Below, in pieces: positions 15,073 to 15,537 of a DNA stretch of 15,537 bases (positions within the stretch are counted from its first letter, which is position 1; every line of letters starts with the position of its first letter). The notes below the pieces were generated by a model, which was not told the origin of the DNA, searched no databases, and saw only the letters and a list, made by a program, of their open reading frames with translations. A program made the position numbers and the translations under genes. Source of the DNA: an uncultured Lachnoclostridium sp. (GTDB taxonomy: Bacteria; Bacillota; Clostridia; Lachnospirales; Lachnospiraceae); NCBI GenBank assembly GCA_902464595.1, contig CABQJX010000063.1:1-15537 (forward strand). The letters run 5' to 3'.

Positions 15073-15537
15073 TTACCTCTCCTTTCCCTTCTCCCTCGCA
15101 AACTCCGTAAGATCATATTTTTTCAGCGCCCGCTCCACTAATTCCGGCAATTTTTCCGGCCCGCAGGCGAAACAGGGAATATCCATTTCTGCGATCCGCT
15201 TCGCTGTAGTCTCATCATAATAAGGCTTCCCGCCGTCTGCCACTGCCAACAGCACGATCACGGTCACACCGCTCTCCTTCATCTCCCGCAGATGGCGGAG
15301 CAGTCCAGCGCGGTTTCCTCCCTCGTCCAAGTCGGAGATAAGGAAAAACAGCGTATTGGCCGGACTTTCCACATACTGCCTGCAGTATGCCAGGGATTTG
15401 GCAATGTCTGTGCCGCCCCCCATCTGAAATCCAAACAAAAGATCCACGGGATCCTGACACAGGTCGGTCAGATCCATAATATTGGTGTCGAAGGCCACCA
15501 CTTGTGTTTTAACTGACGACATAGAAGCCAGGATACA
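15073..15537 (-). CDS. VWA-domain protein (CoxE-like), C-terminal part, cut by right edge
   Basis: The reading frame is open to the right edge (TGT ATC CTG GCT TCT before the internal ATG at 15522), and the residues before that Met (CILAS) fit the fold, so 15522 is not the true start. The visible part is the second half of a von Willebrand A domain: VVAFDTNIMDLTDL, then the MIDAS threonine in MGGGTDIAKSL and the MIDAS aspartate in LISDLDEGG. The first MIDAS motif (DxSxS) would lie outside the window. CoxE-like VWA proteins usually work with a MoxR-type AAA+ ATPase in assembly or activation of other proteins. No connection with pectin catabolism is apparent. It stops with TAA at 15073. The segment is noticeably GC-rich compared with the catabolic genes. 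Confidence 0.85.
   Translation of the reverse strand, partial: CILASMSSVKTQVVAFDTNIMDLTDLCQDPVDLLFGFQMGGGTDIAKSLAYCRQYVESPANTLFFLISDLDEGGNRAGLLRHLREMKESGVTVIVLLAVADGGKPYYDETTAKRIAEMDIPCFACGPEKLPELVERALKKYDLTEFAREKGKER

Noticed and set aside
1..15537. CRISPR array, tRNA, insertion sequence or riboswitch
   Set aside because: No regularly spaced long repeats, no tRNA-like cloverleaf, no transposase and no recognisable riboswitch core were seen on either strand.

Overview
This window looks like a low-GC Firmicute of the Lachnospiraceae/Clostridia type. Grounds for this are strong AGGAG-type ribosome binding sites, AT-rich intergenic DNA with sigma-A-like promoters, a CUT1 sugar ABC transporter without its own ATPase, and Firmicute-type pectin-degradation proteins. 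No rRNA, tRNA, CRISPR array or mobile element is visible.

Positions 1-13076 hold a minus-strand carbohydrate cluster. In transcription order (right to left) it encodes a zinc-dependent medium-chain dehydrogenase, an enolase-superfamily protein, two ABC permeases, a lipoprotein substrate-binding protein, a second enolase-superfamily protein, a GH106-like alpha-L-rhamnosidase, a PrpR-like regulator with a degenerate AAA+ domain, a short GH105-like protein and the start of a GH28 polygalacturonase that runs off the left edge. Genes are tightly packed, with ATGA and TAATG overlaps. A GntR/FCD regulator at 13309-13983 is transcribed divergently from the dehydrogenase. The shared intergenic region holds a strong promoter in each direction and TGTATC/TGTATACA operator-like motifs placed at the start site of one and inside the -10 of the other.

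Positions 13990-14032 form a terminator between convergent genes. Beyond it, on the minus strand, lie a xylose-isomerase-like TIM-barrel protein with its own extended -10 promoter and the 3' part of a VWA-domain (CoxE-like) gene cut by the right edge. This end is visibly richer in G+C and is probably a different functional unit.

Most likely reading: the ABC transporter imports pectic oligosaccharides, probably rhamnogalacturonan-I fragments. GH106, GH28 and perhaps the GH105-like protein split them in the cytoplasm, since none has a signal peptide. The dehydrogenase and the two enolase-superfamily proteins would process a released or co-imported sugar acid. The least expected parts are the two enolase paralogues, which keep the metal and KxK sites but both lack the His-Asp dyad, and the regulator, whose Walker A, Walker B and GAFTGA motifs are all lost. 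The chemistry of the sugar-acid branch cannot be named from sequence.
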